In this document: positions 11,686 through 24,157 of the stretch, piece by piece | How positions within the stretch are numbered: position 1 is the first letter of the stretch | Layout: every line of letters starts with the position of its first letter | Translations under genes and position numbers: made by a program | Source: Gnetum montanum | Taxonomy: Eukaryota; Streptophyta; Gnetopsida; Gnetales; Gnetaceae | Length of the DNA: 41,035 bases | Assembly: GCA_015680685.1 (NCBI GenBank) | Contig: MNCI01010841.1 | Coordinates: 36,215 to 77,249 of the forward strand | Direction: 5' to 3' | Notes under the pieces: model-generated | Seen by the model: the letters and a program-made list of their open reading frames with translations, nothing else | What the model was told of the DNA's origin: nothing | Database searches by the model: none

Positions 11686-13401
11686 ATAATAAATATAATC
11701 TTTGACATTTTCTCTATAGTGTTAGAGACCCTCACTTCTTAAGTCATTTAAGTAATTCTTTTCTAAAGTTTTTAGAGTCTTACCTAGTTACTACATTTCC
11801 TAAATACTTAATTTGCTAAGGTGAAAAAAATAAATACATTAAATTTTAAGTAATAATAAATTCGATACTCCATATCCTTTTCTAAACTTTAGTTACTAGT
11901 TAGGTTCTTATAAGGCTCTATTGGATTAACCTAGGAAAATCAAAATATCTATTGGCACATTTGGCCATTCCATGGAACAGTTGGAATATTTTATTAAAAA
12001 TTAGAACAATCTATGGTTGTAAATTTAGAAGTAAATTTACAGCTTTAAGGTTATGGATTGATGGGTGTTAAATAAAATGATGTTGAGGCCTCCTTGATAC
12101 AAAATTAAAGTGCTAGATTATTCCTTATTGGAGATTGGAAGATAGTGCAATAGAAAACAAGGAATTATATTATTTACTTGAAAAGCATTGGTGAAGAACA
12201 TGCTTTGAAAAATTCTTTTTGGAAAGGTCCCAAATTAAAAATTCCTGTTGTTAAGTTCGATTTTATATTTGGCCGTAAGATAACGTTTGAAACTACAATT
12301 CTCGGCAGCCATTCCTGCCTTGCAAAAATCAGAAAATAAAAATAAAAATCAGCAGCACCTCCGTCATCCTGAAGAATGTGCAGTTGCAAGAGAAGGTGAA
12401 GGAGATGCAAATAAGCTTGATGATTCACGAGTTTCAATGGAGATGCAAATAAGCTTTCCGTTTGTTCCTAATCACGGCATTCCAGAAAAATTGCATTTTC
12501 ACCAGAGCAGCGTGAGTGCAAAACCGCCAACTGTGTAGTGCTTATCACAGCATAGACGGGCACCGCAAAAAATCGCCATCTCCATGGGCATGGCCAAGTC
12601 CCTGAGGGACAAAACCCCTTTTCCATGGACGTAGTAGCAAAGAAAAAAAAATCAAAATGCTCATCCACACACAAAAACAGAATCACATTTTGTTCAAACC
12701 CCATATTCATCTTCAAACCACCCTCTTTTCCAGCACTGCCACTGCAACAACGAGCTCTTGCTCTACGCGGTAGTCTGCGTCAGCAGCTAAGGAGTGACTT
12801 CACCACCAAACCCTATCTATTTCTGCACTGCTGTTGTATGCATCACCAAACCCTACCCACCTCAGCACTGTTTTCAAACAACTCGGTAAATTTCGTGGTT
12901 GTGCACCCTTGGAAAATACAGAAATAGGTCAATTGCTGCAACAAGATTGAAAACAGAAACAACATCACAACCGGGAATTGATTTCAAACTTTCAGGCGGT
13001 GAAAAACGGTAATCACAAATGTCATTCACCCTTGGAACCTGAAATCTGAAACAGTAGCCTTGCCTGACGCCAAAGCATTCGATATCGCATACCAGTCCAC
13101 AGAACGTGGCAACAAAGACACAAAGGCACACTGAGATAGGTGTTAAGAGATATTTTGGACCGATGCCGGTAAATCAAAGTTGCAGTTCATCAGAAATAAA
13201 ATTTTAAATGGTCTGGTGATTAATTCAATTCAGCAATGTCACAATGTCACATATTGCTAATAGCGTGAAGCCCTGGTTATAGACTTACCTTTTAATTTAA
13301 TTATTCCAAGGCTTCAAGACATTATTTTTCAAACATTATTACTACCCATTAAATATTTAAAAAATTAATGTTATTATATTTGTAATATTTACAAATATTA
13401 G
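11686..13401. other. Intergenic, no gene recognised
   Basis: Most of it is AT-rich. The block 12280-13140 is less AT-rich and has several overlapping short open frames on both strands (for example 12625-12927 plus and 12874-13131 minus). None has a recognisable domain and they contradict each other. It may be a fragment of a former gene or a diverged repeat. Confidence 0.45.
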
Positions 13402-14060
13402 TGTTAGCATAAATTCCTCCTAACTTTATGTACAACTTCCTAACTACATAACTTCCCAATTAAATTGGTGAGAAATATCTCCTAACTACATGGGTAAGTT
13501 GTAACTCCCTTACTTGGGAGAGATTTTAGCTAGGATATTTTAAGTATGTAACCACCTTTGAACCCTATAAAAAGGTGGGGAAGATCACACTTTTGGAGAC
13601 ACTGGATACATCACACTTTGGGAAGGCTACTAGCTAGTACTTGGGCTCTCACTTGGAGACATACTTTAAGTCTTGGGAGAAGAGCATTTGTACAAAGAAA
13701 GTGTGAAAGATTGCTTGTAATATGACTTGATAAAGAAAAGATTTCAGCCTCTTTGTCATAGTCCTGTGAGTTATGTTTTATTTTTTTTTTGTTTAAATTG
13801 TTTAGCTAGTGGTTTAGATAGTATCATCCTTGGCAAGTAATTTTGGGATTTTTAGATTGCTCTTATCGTACTTATTGCCCGATAGAAATTTCTGTTAAAA
13901 TTTTGCCATAGAAGTGCTTGTTTTTAAAAGCCTTAAGAGAATTTTAGTAGTAAATTTTATTATTGTGCAACGTATAAGAACTAATATTGAGATTGTTGTA
14001 AGAGAGCCTCTACTTGTAGTCATGCCATTGAACGATTCAATAGTCAAGAGGGTTCAGAAA
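13402..14060 (+). repeat. Possible LTR-like promoter region
   Basis: The stretch begins TGTTAGCATAAA. It has a good TATA box context (CCCTATAAAAAGGTGGGG, about 13564-13581) and looks like the U3-R part of a Ty1/copia-type LTR. A degenerate tRNA-Met-type primer site (TTGGTATTTTGAT) may lie at about 14065. A matching terminal sequence and a second copy are not visible, so this could also be a promoter region of another kind. Confidence 0.25.
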
Positions 14061-14298
14061 ATCTTTGGTATTTTGATGGGACCAGAATAGCTTCTTTTTA
14101 TCTTTAAAGTAAATCTCTGTGGTATTTCAATCAGAAATTATCAAGTCTTTTGAAGGTTCTATTGAATGCAATTGTTGACATCCATTATCTAGCCAAAATG
14201 TAGTCTTGTACGTGGTAGTTTACGCAGCAATTTTTTGGTAGCATAATAGGATTTTCTGGAAGAAATTGCTTATTTGAGCCTTGGAAGTTTGAACAATT

Positions 14299-14692
14299 NN
14301 NNNNNNNNNNNNNNNNNNNNNNNNNNNNNNNNNNNNNNNNNNNNNNNNNNNNNNNNNNNNNNNNNNNNNNNNNNNNNNNNNNNNNNNNNNNNNNNNNNNN
14401 NNNNNNNNNNNNNNNNNNNNNNNNNNNNNNNNNNNNNNNNNNNNNNNNNNNNNNNNNNNNNNNNNNNNNNNNNNNNNNNNNNNNNNNNNNNNNNNNNNNN
14501 NNNNNNNNNNNNNNNNNNNNNNNNNNNNNNNNNNNNNNNNNNNNNNNNNNNNNNNNNNNNNNNNNNNNNNNNNNNNNNNNNNNNNNNNNNNNNNNNNNNN
14601 NNNNNNNNNNNNNNNNNNNNNNNNNNNNNNNNNNNNNNNNNNNNNNNNNNNNNNNNNNNNNNNNNNNNNNNNNNNNNNNNNNNNNNNNNNNN
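14299..14692. other. Assembly gap (N run)
   Basis: There are 394 undetermined bases. Open frames that appear to cross it are artefacts. Confidence 0.99.
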
Positions 14693-15220
14693 TATTATTC
14701 TCCTCTAATTAAATGGTAAGGACCTAAGTAAGGGTTTAGTAGGAAACTTATCATTTGTTAGATGATAAGGTTGTATCTCATCCTCTTATCTCCTTTACAC
14801 AGATCTAGGCAAACCATGTTTGAGAATCCTTAGTAATTAAGGAAATAGGTGAACATCACAGTCTTGGTCATAAAATTATAAAAATATATTAAATTATTAT
14901 ATGAAATTCTATCCCATTAGTTTTAATCAAATTTAAGTTAATTAGAAGTCCCAATGTCACCCATAGACTAACTTAATAAAAACGAATTGGCAAACTAGGT
15001 AATTTTAGTGTTTCAAAATAATAAAAATTTAACTTGGTTTTCATGTCTTGAGATGATGTCCAATACTTGTGCTGGTTAAGATAATTCCAATGGTACCAGT
15101 TTTTTCTTAATCTAATGATTAGGGAGATAACAAATTTTTAAGTTGCTTGTAAAACATGTTATATTAACTTCATCTAACATCAAATGAGCTTAGTTGTTGA
15201 CTTAGTAGTTATATGTACCA

Positions 15221-15292
15221 TTAAGAATTGAATTCATGACCTCATACTAGAAGTACTTTAATAACAAAATCATAATCAACTAAACCATGCTC
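15221..15292 (-). repeat. tRNA-like SINE head
   Basis: On the minus strand, ATGGTTTAGTTGATTATGA (15270-15288) is A-box-like. GTCATGAATTCAATTC (15225-15240) is a clear B-box-like sequence of the kind seen in tRNA-derived plant SINEs. The box spacing of about 30-45 bases is right. It is too worn to be a functional tRNA gene. Confidence 0.4.
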
Positions 15293-15379
15293 ATGTTCTT
15301 TGAAAACTTTTCTTAGCATTATAATTTCATAATTTTATAAAGTTAAAAATTTAAAAACTTTTAATTTGATAGTAATAGT

Positions 15380-15450
15380 AACAAAAATTAAACTTATGAT
15401 CTTCTAATGGTAAAGTATACCCTTTGAGTATCATCAACCTAGCCACAACA
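15380..15450 (-). repeat. Second tRNA-like SINE head, same strand
   Basis: On the minus strand, GTGGCTAGGTTGATGATAC (15428-15446) resembles an A box and AGATCATAAGTTTAATTTT (about 15384-15402) a B box. It lies about 90 bases from the previous tRNA-like piece in the same orientation. Confidence 0.35.
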
Positions 15451-15849
15451 CCATTTACATGGCTACATTCTAAAATGTTAACAAAATAAAAATTACTTGA
15501 AAATAAAAAATAAAAAAGGTATATTCTATTACAAAATCATGCTTGTAGAAAAACATGCCTCATTAGTAGATCGAACGTTTCTTTCCTTTGGAATAGGGAC
15601 TAGAGGAGTGCAGAAATCTTCACGAGTTTCATGCTATCACAACCATCACCAATGAACTACATTCACCCTGATTCCTTTGTGTACTTTGTTACAAGAATAT
15701 GTAGGCTTATGAAGAAGCTTCAAATTCAATGCTAAGGCCACCACCCTTCTCTTTACAATGGGGCTTAGGACTAGATGCATTAGAATAGGAACGTATCTTG
15801 GTCCTTTTAGAGAAACAATGTCTCTTATGTGGTTGCTTGTGCTTACTAT

Positions 15850-15883
15850 GATGTGATGTGATGTGATGTGTGTGTGTGTGTCT
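15850..15883. repeat. Compound microsatellite
   Basis: Four GATGT units run directly into a (TG)n tract. Confidence 0.9.
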
Positions 15884-17476
15884 CACATTGGTCTTGTCAC
15901 TTATATGATTTTATAAGAAATACTCACTATGCTCCTAACTTATGGAATAGTGTGTTGTGTACACTTATGTTATGCATGCAAGTGTTGTGAATGTTGAGGT
16001 GTAGTCTATCTTGGATTTGATTTAGAACACTTGGCTAGTTTCAAACTTAAGGATGATGCTGAATGATGCTTCTTTAGAGTTGTTTCATTACAACATTGGC
16101 CCAAATACCAAGGCTATGCAAGCCTTGTTAGGGTTGCATAGTCCTTATTGTTAGAGGTACACAAGACCTATAGTTGGGGGTTAGGCAAGCACTACCATTA
16201 GGACTATATCTTATGTAGGATCATAGGCCACATTCCCTTTAAAGAAAAATAACAAAATAAAATTAAAAAACAATTGTGGTTGTGTTAGCTCATGTTAAAT
16301 TGAGGAGGCTCATACAGGGTTATACAACACTATAATAGTATTGCATAGGCTTGCTATGGTCCATCTAAGCCTTGGTTTGGACTTTCACATGGCTAGAACC
16401 ACATGTTTGTCCAGCTAATTGTAGCTATTAACACTTACCATACTAGTCTTCTTGTTGGTCCTTAGGACTAATAAAAGAAACCCTTACTACCATCATGGCA
16501 TCCTTTATGCCCTTACTAGTGCCTCCTACATGCTGTTAACACCACTAATGCTAACACCTGCTAGTGCAGCCAACACCTTATCATCTATGCCTTTCCTAGA
16601 ATTATTTAACCTTTGCCCACTACCTTCCTTGCTAAATCTGCTACAATTTTCACCACTGACATTGCCCTATCCTTCACATGAATTGTCTCCCTTGCTGCTA
16701 TCCTCCACATGTGCCATATCTAATGAAACCCTTGTCTCTATTTTATGTGTCATCTCTTTTAGAGGCATGGGCCTATGATGTTTACATAAGCTAGTAGTAC
16801 ATAAGTTAGTATCTCTATGATGCTTATTGATACTAACAACATAGTAGGTCCCTATCTCTTTCAATGGTCATGGACATTGGAGTTTCATACCTTAATGAAT
16901 GGGAAAAATATTCATTCTAAAATTTACAAAAATATAGTTAATTTGATCAACTAGCTTGAATGGATTTATTAGTAGAATAGTACAAGGATGGATTATCTTT
17001 TGGGAAGCTCTTAGTAAGTCTTGAAATTCATGCTGATTTTTTGAACTATGAAACCCCATAACTTTTGATTTTGGAAGTCTTTTTAGGTAAATAAATAGTC
17101 ATTTCTGGTATATTTAGGCCTTCCAAATGTGATGGTAAAGTCAAATTTGAAATACATAACTCTAAAAATTAGTTTTAATCTTCTCTCATAAAATTTACAA
17201 TAGTAGTCTTAGGAGCTAAATTTAGCATAACTTGGAAATTTAATATTTGTTGTTAATATAAATAGTCATTTCTAACATTTTTCAGACTTTTGAATCCAAT
17301 GGTGATGTAAACTTGATCATTCAAGAAATTGATGATTAGGTGATACGTTAAATCATGTCTTAATAGACAATAACTCATATCAAATAGCCATGTCTCATAA
17401 TTTAATGGTTATGACTAACAATTTGACACCTTTTTAGTAATTTCAAGCATTAGAAGTAGATAACTATGCTATAATA

Positions 17477-17547
17477 TAAGCTAGACATAGGCCACTAACC
17501 CCTACAATAGATCCTAGGTTTAAGCTAGACATAGGCCACTAACCCCT
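17477..17547. repeat. Short direct duplication
   Basis: A 27-bp sequence (TAAGCTAGACATAGGCCACT plus seven further bases) occurs at 17477-17503 and again without change at 17521-17547. A third fragment, ACATAGGCCA, follows at 17550. The offset is 44 bp. Confidence 0.9.
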
Positions 17548-17760
17548 ATGACATAGGCCAGAGTTAGTACCTTAAGGAGGATAGAAAGGTCATTAAGAGT
17601 CTAGAGAATGAAGCCAAATTGTTATTGATCCAATGAAATAAGCAATCAAAGAGTTAATTGAAAATCCAAAAATGCATGTAAGATTTTATTGGAAATTCGG
17701 TGAGAGAGACCCTTAATTCAAACTCTAAAATTATGTTCAAAAATTATAAAATTTAAAAAT

Positions 17761-18215
17761 ACCATGAGTCATGGTATTACATCTTGAGTTGTGGTCTATG
17801 AACATGAGTAAAGCATGAGTCATGATGAGTGACTATTAAAGGACCATAAGTCATGACTTGAAGAGAAATAATGAATAATAAAAACTTAGAATTCCACAAG
17901 TAGACTATAAGGGCTTCGCAAGTCATCATGATGATTAATAGTTAGAAATTTGAATTATTAGAAACCATGAGCACACCATGAGTTGTGGTGATAGGTCATG
18001 ATTGAGCCATAAGTAGTGGTGCATTGATCGTATTTGGAATGACCATCATGAGATGACCACAAGTTGGAAACATGTCATGGTATTATTGTAGTATGATACC
18101 ATGAGTGAATCATTGGTTGTGATATGTGAAGAACTAGAAATTGGGATATCATGAGCCATGGTGAGCTTGTTGTCCAAGAAACTTCCAATACCACAACTTG
18201 ATCACGAGTCATGAT
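17761..18215. repeat. Cluster of degenerate CCATGAGTCATGG palindromes
   Basis: At least ten variants of a (C)CATGAGTCATGG / CCACAAGT / CATAAGTCATG motif occur in about 450 bases, on both strands. The first, ACCATGAGTCATGGT at 17761, is a near-perfect palindrome with the centre GAGTC. Spacing is irregular (about 20-60 bases), so this is not a simple satellite. No coding frame accompanies it. Confidence 0.6.
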
Positions 18216-19399
18216 TAAACTAAAAATCTCGAATAACTTGAGATTTTATTGTCACATTCAAGAAACATTTATTTTGATGAAGTCACTTAAGATTGCTAAT
18301 CAAACTAAAGTGTTGAAGTAGACTAAATAAATTAGACTTCATGAAGAAATTAAGGAATCTTACTTTGTTATCTTTTGAACTTCAAGATTTGTTGTTGGAC
18401 CAAACTTAATGAAATTAATGTGGAAACTTTGATGGAAATGATGAATTGAGGATATGTGGATCTAAGAACTATTGATGGAGTTATTAGAAACTATTGTTAA
18501 ATGTTGGATGATAAAATAGTGGATTAGAGAGATATTGAAAATTGAAAGCTAACTTTAATGAAGATACGATGAAATGTAAATTTATAATGGAATATGAAAT
18601 AATTTGAGAGAAATTCGTAGCTCAATCTTCCATATTGATTTTGCATTAATTTTCCTTGATGGCATCACTTACAAACATGATTTTCCCACATATTTATAAC
18701 CATATGATGGGGCTATAATAGAATATGGTGGGACAACCTATTCTATGGAAAATTGAGGAGAAAATAAGAGACATGAGAGATTGGGACCATTCTTTAATTA
18801 CATTTGTCCATCAGTATTTTTTTAAAAAAGTAAAATAAATGAAAATCCCTATCTTGCATTTTGTGGCATAAACTTGTAACTAGACTTTACATGGCTTTGG
18901 TTCCTATGTTACAAATGAGTTAATTTGGCTTGACTTGATTTTTAACTTTTGTTGAAGATTGAACATTGTCTTCATGCATTTACTTGCTTTTATTGTATCT
19001 CTATATGTACTTATGGTCTTTTATCATTTTGAATTTAGGCTTATTTAATTCACTTCCTTGTTTACCTTGAAATTCACATCTTGGGCAAGTAGAGTGCATG
19101 GAATGTGAACTTCCAAAGTGCATACTAGAACCAATAGATTTATACTAATCCAATAAGAAAATAGATCATTCGATAGTGTTTGATCATCATGAAGAATCAT
19201 AACCTTATTTTGATAAGGTATATGGTATCTATGAAAGAGAACAAGCTAGGAGAGAATTTATGTATGAAAGTTGCAACATATAATATGCTTATAATGTCCC
19301 TAACCAATGAAATACAACATTCTCAATGTTTTCCTTCAACCTTGAAATCACATAAATACCGATACCCATTAAAGATAATTATCATTCTAGCATATTAGT

Positions 19400-19646
19400 C
19401 TTTCATTTTTCATTTTTCCTCTTGTAGAAGCTCTTGGATCAAGGGGTCTATCTCTTCTTTCTCTACCTTTTTAAAGTAATTTTAATAGGTATGTATTTTG
19501 GATCTATTACTTTCCAAACATTATTGACCTTAAATAAGTCTTTCATCATATTTTTCCAAAGGATAAAATGTTGAGTCCTAATGAATATGATGGGACATTT
19601 TTATATTTCTTTATTGCAATTCATAGCAAACATAGCTCTAATACCA
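19400..19646 (-). pseudogene. Ty1/copia element: primer site and start of gag, decayed
   Basis: On the minus strand TGGTATTAGAGCT (19634-19646) is the tRNA-Met primer site of copia elements with one C-to-T change. It lies one base after the LTR at 19648. Further downstream (about 19580-19490) a frame with stops reads like the conserved start of copia gag, a WK-like position followed by KTYLRSIM. Everything below about 19490 is too decayed to follow. Confidence 0.55.
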
Positions 19647-19647
19647 A

Positions 19648-20143
19648 TGTAAATCGTAAAAGAATACTACCTTATTTTCAAATGCCAAAATTTTAGCAAA
19701 ATTCTAATGACAATTGATTAACTATAAAAGTTGATGACTATCGATCTTTTCAAAAATGAGAGTTTGAACTTGGAGAACAATAATGTCAATCTTGATTAGA
19801 ATACTTGATGATATTAATGAATGGATGATGATGACAAATGTTGAAGTTGATGACTGCTAGAGATAGTCGATAAATCTTAATAATTAATGACAACAAAGTT
19901 GAATAATACTGGAACTAGAATTTAATTGAGATAGTTTGAAAATAGAAGAATAAAGGATAAGAGAGCTTGAAAATTTGTAACCAATCTTTATTGTATTGAA
20001 AGAAAAGTACTACAACATAGTATGTCCTTGGAATATATAGAAAAGTAATTGGGCCATAAAATGAGGGCATTGAAGAGTTATTTCCAAATATTAAAATAAA
20101 TAAAATAAGAAAATAATAATGTATTAGGGTCAATAATATTACA
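19648..20143 (-). repeat. Ty1/copia LTR, reversed
   Basis: The 496-bp stretch has perfect inverted ends TGTAA/TTACA. On the minus strand a TATATA box (about 20032-20039) is followed by a CAATAAAG polyadenylation-type signal (19983-19993). A tRNA-Met primer site follows at its 3' end, so this is a 5' LTR of a minus-strand element. The other LTR was not found in the window. Confidence 0.7.
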
Positions 20144-20572
20144 TCCACCCATTAATTCATAAAAAAATAAAATTTATATTTGATTTATTTTGGAAATAAG
20201 AGATAACATGGTAAATGACTAGTTTTCCTTGTGTTTATGCTTGCATGTTTCTTGCTTTGAACACTAATATTAAGAATATTATCTTCATGCTAAAATTATA
20301 AATAATAATTGTACTTTGTTAAAATTACCCCTATTAAAATTTAGGGTAAAACCTATAACCAAATCACTAATGAAAATTAAGTGTTGGAACGAAAAATAAT
20401 TATAATATAGGTAAACACCTAGATATAGATTCCAACGAGAACTTTATAACTTAGCATTTTCTACTAAAATCAAGCCCATGACCTAGATATTTTAGAGCAC
20501 CAATAAAAATTGCTGATATAATGCATCAATATGATCCTTTGCATCACTAATGAATCATTTGACAGGCTACAT
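20144..20572. other. Intergenic, nothing recognised
   Basis: AT-rich DNA between the copia LTR and element C. GCATCA-type words near 20521-20550 resemble the U3 repeats of element C, so the true LTR start could lie somewhat earlier than 20573. Confidence 0.4.
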
Positions 20573-21429
20573 TGATGGGCATGCATCAACATAGCCCCAT
20601 TGATGCAACCCTATTGATGTATGGTTAGATGTGTCAATGTAGATGTGTTGACATGGTGTCTAGTTTTGCCTATATAAATGCACATATCCATTGCATTTAT
20701 GATATGTTAATTCAAGGGAGTAGTTAAGTTCTTGTAGTTTTCTTCTGCTAGAGTTAGAATATTTGTTGAGTGCCCATAGTAGGACTTCAAGGATTGTATA
20801 GATCCTTATTTGAACATCAATGTACCTGAATACTTTGATGTGATGATAATAAAGATGAGATTCTTGGTATCTATTATAGCATTTAGGAATAGTTTAATGT
20901 TTCCATTCATGTACTATGTTACTTATGCATTTTACATTCATGTCCCTAGTTAGTTAATACATTTAATAATAATAATACATAAGTACGACCACCTCAAACA
21001 TACTATTAACACTTGGTAATATTGGTGGTGTTATTGCTTGGTTCGCCCAATAGCCTAACACTTGGTAACCCATTAGCATCTATAACGAGTTCAGGATGTG
21101 CATGGAAGGTGGACCCAGATGCTTATGTTAGGATAGATAGATTAAGGTGTTAGATAGTTTAGTTAATTTATAATTAATTACCTTTGTTTTACATTTAAAT
21201 TAAATCAAATAAAATATAAAATATACATAAAAATCGTGTGCCTTACCTTATACTTAACCATACAAATGAACTTACACAAGTAGAGCTAAGAAGGTAATGA
21301 TCACATCTCTAAGTCACTATCTTTGCCCATTGGTGTATTTAGGGACTAAGTCCATAAAATTCAACTAGATTACTAGTGTAAGACTTTTGATTCATATTGT
21401 TAGGTGTAGGGGCTACTTGATGCTCATCA
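20573..21429 (+). repeat. Element C 5' LTR
   Basis: The end TGCTCATCA and the blocks GAGTTAGAAT, GTGCCCATAGTAGGA and AATAAAGATGA match the LTRs of A and B. A TATA box lies at 20671-20677. In place of the GATATC units, U3 has repeated (T)GCATCAA/TTGATG(C) words. The start at TGATGGGCA is chosen by analogy with TGATGGGGCA of A and is not certain. Confidence 0.6.
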
Positions 21430-21430
21430 T

Positions 21431-21448
21431 TGGTGCCACTGCCAATGA
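21431..21448 (+). other. Primer binding site, tRNA-Asp type (element C)
   Basis: TGGTGCCACTGCCAATGA starts one base after the LTR and matches the tRNA-Asp complement at about 12 of 18 bases. Position and spacing are the same as in A and B. Confidence 0.5.
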
Positions 21449-21580
21449 GTTAGTCTAGCTAAGTATGCTACATAGGAAAGATAGTGAAACCATCTAACGA
21501 TGTTGTAAAGGAAAATTAATGCTAAACCATTAAGATACATAATAATAACAAAGGTACACTATTTTTGAACAATCACTAAT

Positions 21581-24100
21581 ATGGATTCTTCTCACAGGGA
21601 TGATTCTCCACCACCATTCACAAGTGAATTCAATCAAAGGTAAGAAGGCCAGAAAAGGTAAGTGCCCCAATAGTTCTAGTTTGTTTATACTCATCCAAAT
21701 CCTTATGATCTAAATTTCACCTTCATCTTGCATTAGGATGAGTAGTTGTGATGGAGGGATATGGAACGTAACATTGTATTACATACTAACTGATTTGTTC
21801 CCATGATGCTATTGAACAATCTCATCAAGTTTAGCATCATTAGACTTAATGTTGAGTACAAGGTTCAGGATCACCTCTATTAGGATTTTCATCCCACAAT
21901 GGTCCAATGGAAGAAAGATCAATAAATGGAAGCTTGATATGCAGCTTCAAAGAGAAAAAGGTTTTCTACATACTTATTCCTGCAAACACAAAAAAAGGTG
22001 AGGACTTCTTTTCAGGTACCTTCCAATACATAGATTCTCCTCCTCTCTTTGATGGGGAGACTCTTAACCAATAGTTGTAGTCAAATATGGACAACCTTAG
22101 TGATAGGAAGAATGGATATTAATAGAAAGGGGCCTAAAAAAATGGTAACCATAGCCATTCTTTTAGAAGCATGGACAATGACAAGCACCATGAGAGAGAG
22201 AGAGAAACATAATGACTAGGGTAGGGACAAAAGAAGAGGAGGTATCAGGCATCGTTCTGATGCTGATTCTCCTTCCTCTTCATCTTTATCATCACCTCCT
22301 CCAACTCCGATAGGAGAAGTAGAGGCTGGGGCCATGGAAAGAGTAATAGAGGTTATGCTGAAGACAAACAATGATATAGGGATGATCATAGATCTCATCG
22401 AGATAACAAGGATTAGGGACATGAATAACAGTAGGGGGATGAACATCACAGAGAACAAAGACACAACAAGAATCATTGTAGGCATCATGGCCATGACTAG
22501 CCTTTGCTAGGTATAAGGAACATGTTGAACATTTTAGAGGCTATTAGAATACCAACCAGGCACTTGAAGGATAGCCACATGAAATGGCTAGATACAAATA
22601 ATATCCTCAAGTTTGAGGGGGATATAATTTAGATCTACAAAATCATTTGCAATCCTTCTATGACACCTATGACTTGAAAAATTTGGGGAACAAATGATAA
22701 ACGCTGAAATTATTTTCAGGGATACTCATAAAGGAAGAAAAAAGATGGTACTAGTCCTTGGAATTGGAATTTATTTGATGATGAAGTACGATGCTAGAGC
22801 TATTTAATGACAAATACCAAACTTTCTCTAGAGTGTCCAATTTGCAGAGGCAACTCCAAGGCTAGAAACAAGGCACTCATGAGTCCTTAAATATGATCAT
22901 GGGTAGATACTACTCTTTGTTGCGTTGATGCCTAGGCCATGGATAGTCCCAATAGGATTAATTACACCATATCCTAAATGGGCTCATAATTGAAATAAGG
23001 AGAATCCTTGGGGTTTGTGGCCAAGGAAGAATTTCTGAGTTAAGGGCCCATAAAATTCAAAGGCTCATTAAGCAAGTGCCCAAAGAGGAAGGAGAGCTAA
23101 AAGAATGGGAAAGTGTAGAAGAACACAACAGAGACCTCTTCATCTGCAGGAAGGAGTTTTTTTTGTGAGAATGAGGAGGAGACATCACTTGAGAAAGTGG
23201 TGCAAAGAAAAACCTTGCTGATCCAAACATTTGTTATTGAAATATTAGCTAAGGTTGATAAAATGTGGGACTCCTTAGATGAGAAGTTCCAAACTAATTG
23301 AAGATTATAGAGGAACGTAGAGGTTAAGGAGCTAGTGGTTGTGAAAGAAGAAAGAAGAAGGATGCTAAACATGGATATCATAAAAATAAGGATAAAGCTA
23401 CGGTAGTTGAGGAGGTTGCAAATTCAAGAATTGATGATGATTGGTGTGACATTTATCAATAAGAACATCCCAAGGGATGTTTTCCTATATTGTCATAGTT
23501 ACAAGAATCTAGGGTGTATGCCTTAAATCCTAGATTGGTAAAATGGAAAGCACCTAGGAGGTTACCTTATCCACAAGGCAACTATTAACAACAATTTCAC
23601 CAACAAGCTTACTATCCAAGTGGAGTGCCACCTCAACCTCAAGAACAATACCAATAGTGGCAACGTCCATAGTCATGGGGGATGCCATCTTTAAGGCAGC
23701 AGTACTCTTATCACCAACCTGATCTTATGAGTACTATGTTCATTAGCTAGTCTCTCCATGTGACTCTTCCAGTCATACTTCTTTCCCACATCACTACTAC
23801 CTTCCAGATTACTACAGAGCACCTCCTCCAAGATGAGAGTCCCCATTTCCTTTCTATCCTTCTCAGCACCCATCCACTCCTACACCATCATCATTAACTC
23901 CTCTACCCCTTGTTGCATCCATGCAGGGTGAAACACCTACCTAGCCACAGGAAAGAAAGGTTATGAGGGTAGTAAACTTACAATTAGCTCCTCAACTAAG
24001 TGGTCTTGAATCCAAGCCTCGTAAGAGGCCATTCTTCAAAACCAATAGTTCCATGAAGCCCTCATAAGCACTTGTGATTGTTAACCTTACTAATTTAACC
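21581..24100 (+). pseudogene. gag: Element C gag, broken
   Basis: The reading begins with an ATG at 21581, followed by a serine- and proline-rich start like those of A and B. The gag core is recognisable by alignment near 22510-23130 (regions matching the FEGGYN and LQNHL parts of A). Many stops and frame changes interrupt it. A charged linker and a proline/glutamine-rich region follow to about 24100. It has no coding potential now, but its order of parts confirms the structure seen in A and B. Confidence 0.6.
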
Positions 24101-24157
24101 TCTAAAACTTTCATCAAGCAGACTTCAAACCAAAGTTCTCTCTAATTTCACACTGTC

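Larger units (their letters stand above)
14693..19400. other. AT-rich intergenic DNA with small repeats
   Basis: No gene was recognised. Separate entries cover the tRNA-like pieces, a microsatellite, a short duplication and a palindrome cluster. On the minus strand about 15840-15690 gives a roughly 50-codon open stretch rich in H, K and S; on the plus strand 16452-16778 is open for 108 codons. Neither shows a domain. Confidence 0.5.

Noticed and set aside
12287-13131. Several 80-100-codon open frames on both strands
   Set aside because: They overlap one another, show no motif, and fit chance openness in a less AT-rich block.
14274-14708. Open frame across the first N run
   Set aside because: It consists almost wholly of undetermined bases.
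16452-16778. 108-codon open frame
   Set aside because: No recognisable domain, no supporting context, composition like the surrounding DNA.
17761-18215. CRISPR-like array
   Set aside because: Spacing is irregular, repeats are degenerate and on both strands, and the DNA is plant nuclear.
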